Under the pieces are notes generated by a model, which searched no databases, was not told where the DNA came from, and saw only the letters and a program-made list of their open reading frames with translations. 51,984 nucleotides of DNA from Phycisphaerales bacterium. GTDB lineage: Bacteria; Planctomycetota; Phycisphaerae; Phycisphaerales; SM1A02. The translations under genes were made by a program, and so were the position numbers. The DNA is taken from the NCBI GenBank assembly GCA_020345805.1, contig CP070772.1, forward strand, positions 2,913,685 to 2,965,668, written 5' to 3'. Shown here in pieces: positions 50,992 through 51,984 of this stretch (the first letter of the stretch is position 1; each line of letters begins with the position of its first letter).

Positions 50992-51984
50992 CCCCCCACC
51001 CGTCCCGATCAAGATTCACGATCATGTAGCGCAACGCGTCGGCGATATGGTCGTGGCCGTCCTTGACGGGGATGCAGCATTCCGGGTCGCCCGGCGGGTA
51101 GTGGTACATCGTCAGCGACTCGATGAGCCGCTCGCATCGCGAGTGAATGAGCAGTCCGATCGCGCCGTCGGCCCGCTTCAGGCGCGCGCTTACCGCCCGC
51201 ACGCCGAGCTCGATCCGCGACGGCCGGCTCCGCACCGACCAGCCCGCTTTCTTCCATAGCGCAATCGTGCTCAGGCCCGTCTGATCGCTGCGCTGCCGCC
51301 CGGCCGGGTCGGCCCCGATCCACGCCGGCCGAGGCCAGGAGCGCCGCGAAGCCGCTTCGATGAACTTCTCGACCGTGTGCTCGGCCTTTACGAGTTCATC
51401 CACGACGTGCACCACATCCTGTTCATCAACCCACGCCCAAAGCAGGGCCGTGGGCGCGCGGTAGCCGAAATCGATCCCGCCGATCCACAGGCCGGTTTGT
51501 GCCTTGCCGTCCGACGACGGCGGATCCGAATCTACCACGTGCAGTTCCGGATCGAACTCCGGATACACCGAGTCGCTGCGAGTGGGCTTGAGGCACAACA
51601 TCTCCGCCTGCCAGGTCTCATCACCCACCCGGCCGCGCTGCTGAATGGCATCGGCCACCGAGATGAACCCCCGCGCATTGCGCGCTCGTCCGGCGCAACT
51701 GCTCAGAAGCGGACAATCATCGCAACCGCGCTCGGCCGGGCATCGCGCAAGCGTGTCCATCACACTCCACCGGAACACCTTGCGGTTTCCTTCATCCGCC
51801 TCGCCCACCAGCCTTTGCATGAGGCCGAACGGCCTGTGCATTGTTGACAGTGTCTCGATTGATGCAGCCACCTCTACGTCGCCGCAACGGCCTGAGCGCG
51901 TCACCATCTGCGCGGCGTCCCACACATCGTTGTCGAACAGCTCCACCTCATCGCAGCGCAGGCGATGCACCCGCTGGCCGCGCA
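50972..51984 (-). CDS. Phage terminase large subunit, 5' end beyond window
   Basis: At least 337 residues; the start is outside the right edge (the frame is open to the last base). The Walker B-like LRCDEVELFD near the visible beginning belongs to the packaging ATPase. A Cys cluster C-x5-C-x2-C-x5-C (CPAERGCDDCPLLSSC) follows, as in some terminases. Then comes the RNase H-like nuclease: GGIDFGYRAPTALLWAW with the first Asp, WIGADPAGRQRSDQTG, and the late KDGHDHIADALRYM. These steps pack and cut phage DNA. It suggests a prophage, prophage relic or gene-transfer-agent-like island beginning at the right edge. Nothing else phage-like is in the window. Confidence 0.88.
   Translation of the reverse strand, partial: RGQRVHRLRCDEVELFDNDVWDAAQMVTRSGRCGDVEVAASIETLSTMHRPFGLMQRLVGEADEGNRKVFRWSVMDTLARCPAERGCDDCPLLSSCAGRARNARGFISVADAIQQRGRVGDETWQAEMLCLKPTRSDSVYPEFDPELHVVDSDPPSSDGKAQTGLWIGGIDFGYRAPTALLWAWVDEQDVVHVVDELVKAEHTVEKFIEAASRRSWPRPAWIGADPAGRQRSDQTGLSTIALWKKAGWSVRSRPSRIELGVRAVSARLKRADGAIGLLIHSRCERLIESLTMYHYPPGDPECCIPVKDGHDHIADALRYMIVNLDRDGWGVRIRRY

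Noticed and set aside
49678..51012. 444-codon minus-strand frame opposite the HlyD gene
   Set aside because: Shadow frame; Leu/Ala/Val-rich translation without helices of plausible membrane topology.

Overview
The window is a GC-rich, gene-dense chromosomal segment. It most likely comes from a planctomycete of the Phycisphaerae type. The evidence is: secreted proteins ending in dockerin-like tails with the recurring motif IDDVFAVLGAWGPC; a PEP-CTERM-like sorting tail; a TPR-bearing Ser/Thr kinase transcribed divergently from an ECF-type sigma factor; and a Cus-type metal efflux operon with heavy-metal-binding and DUF3347 modules. This assignment is inference from gene content; there is no rRNA in the window. 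I saw no tRNA, rRNA or CRISPR array.

Layout. 1-4136 (minus): a Cus-like heavy-metal efflux operon, led by a 130-residue nine-cysteine peptide, then a TolC/CusC lipoprotein, CusB with two metal-binding zinc-finger-like modules, and CusA running off the left edge. 4225-6540: a thioredoxin-fold DUF255/YyaL-type protein. 6541-7125: a non-coding stretch with a strong rho-independent terminator that has no protein gene in front of it, a candidate small RNA. 7126-9000: two secreted proteins (dockerin-tailed, PEP-CTERM-like). 9229-12523: kinase and sigma factor pair. 12644-20058: a secreted serine hydrolase, an HD-GYP protein and two tandem subtilases of identical length (496 residues). Between the subtilases lies a frameshifted, internally deleted scrap of the serine hydrolase, evidence of a past local duplication. 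20182-23128: a POT peptide transporter and MoaA. 23339-28538: an unrecognised secreted helical protein, a Tat-signal AmmeMemoRadiSam-type radical SAM enzyme and a membrane protein with a spermidine-synthase-like domain. This is the best candidate here for an undescribed system. 28523-34399: GalE, DUF368, a double-ACT protein, a CapD-like dehydratase, two small unknowns and dUTPase. 34547-40196: FBPase, thiolase, unknowns, a five-heme cytochrome and an RRM RNA-binding protein with a hairpin-bearing leader. 40609-44168: an epimerase plus lipoprotein pair, RmuC and a GYD protein. 44294-47107: a GH35-like protein whose two expected catalytic glutamates appear to be missing. 47300-50991: a TolC/HlyD export pair without its transporter. 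50972-51984: a phage terminase large subunit entering from the right edge.

Several transcription units end in terminators that share the stem AAGCCCCGG / CCGGGGCTT. Convergent genes are packed tightly and twice overlap at their 3' ends. Starts were re-chosen from Shine-Dalgarno sequences, signal peptides and family alignment where the longest open frame was implausible. All family names are by eye, without database searches.
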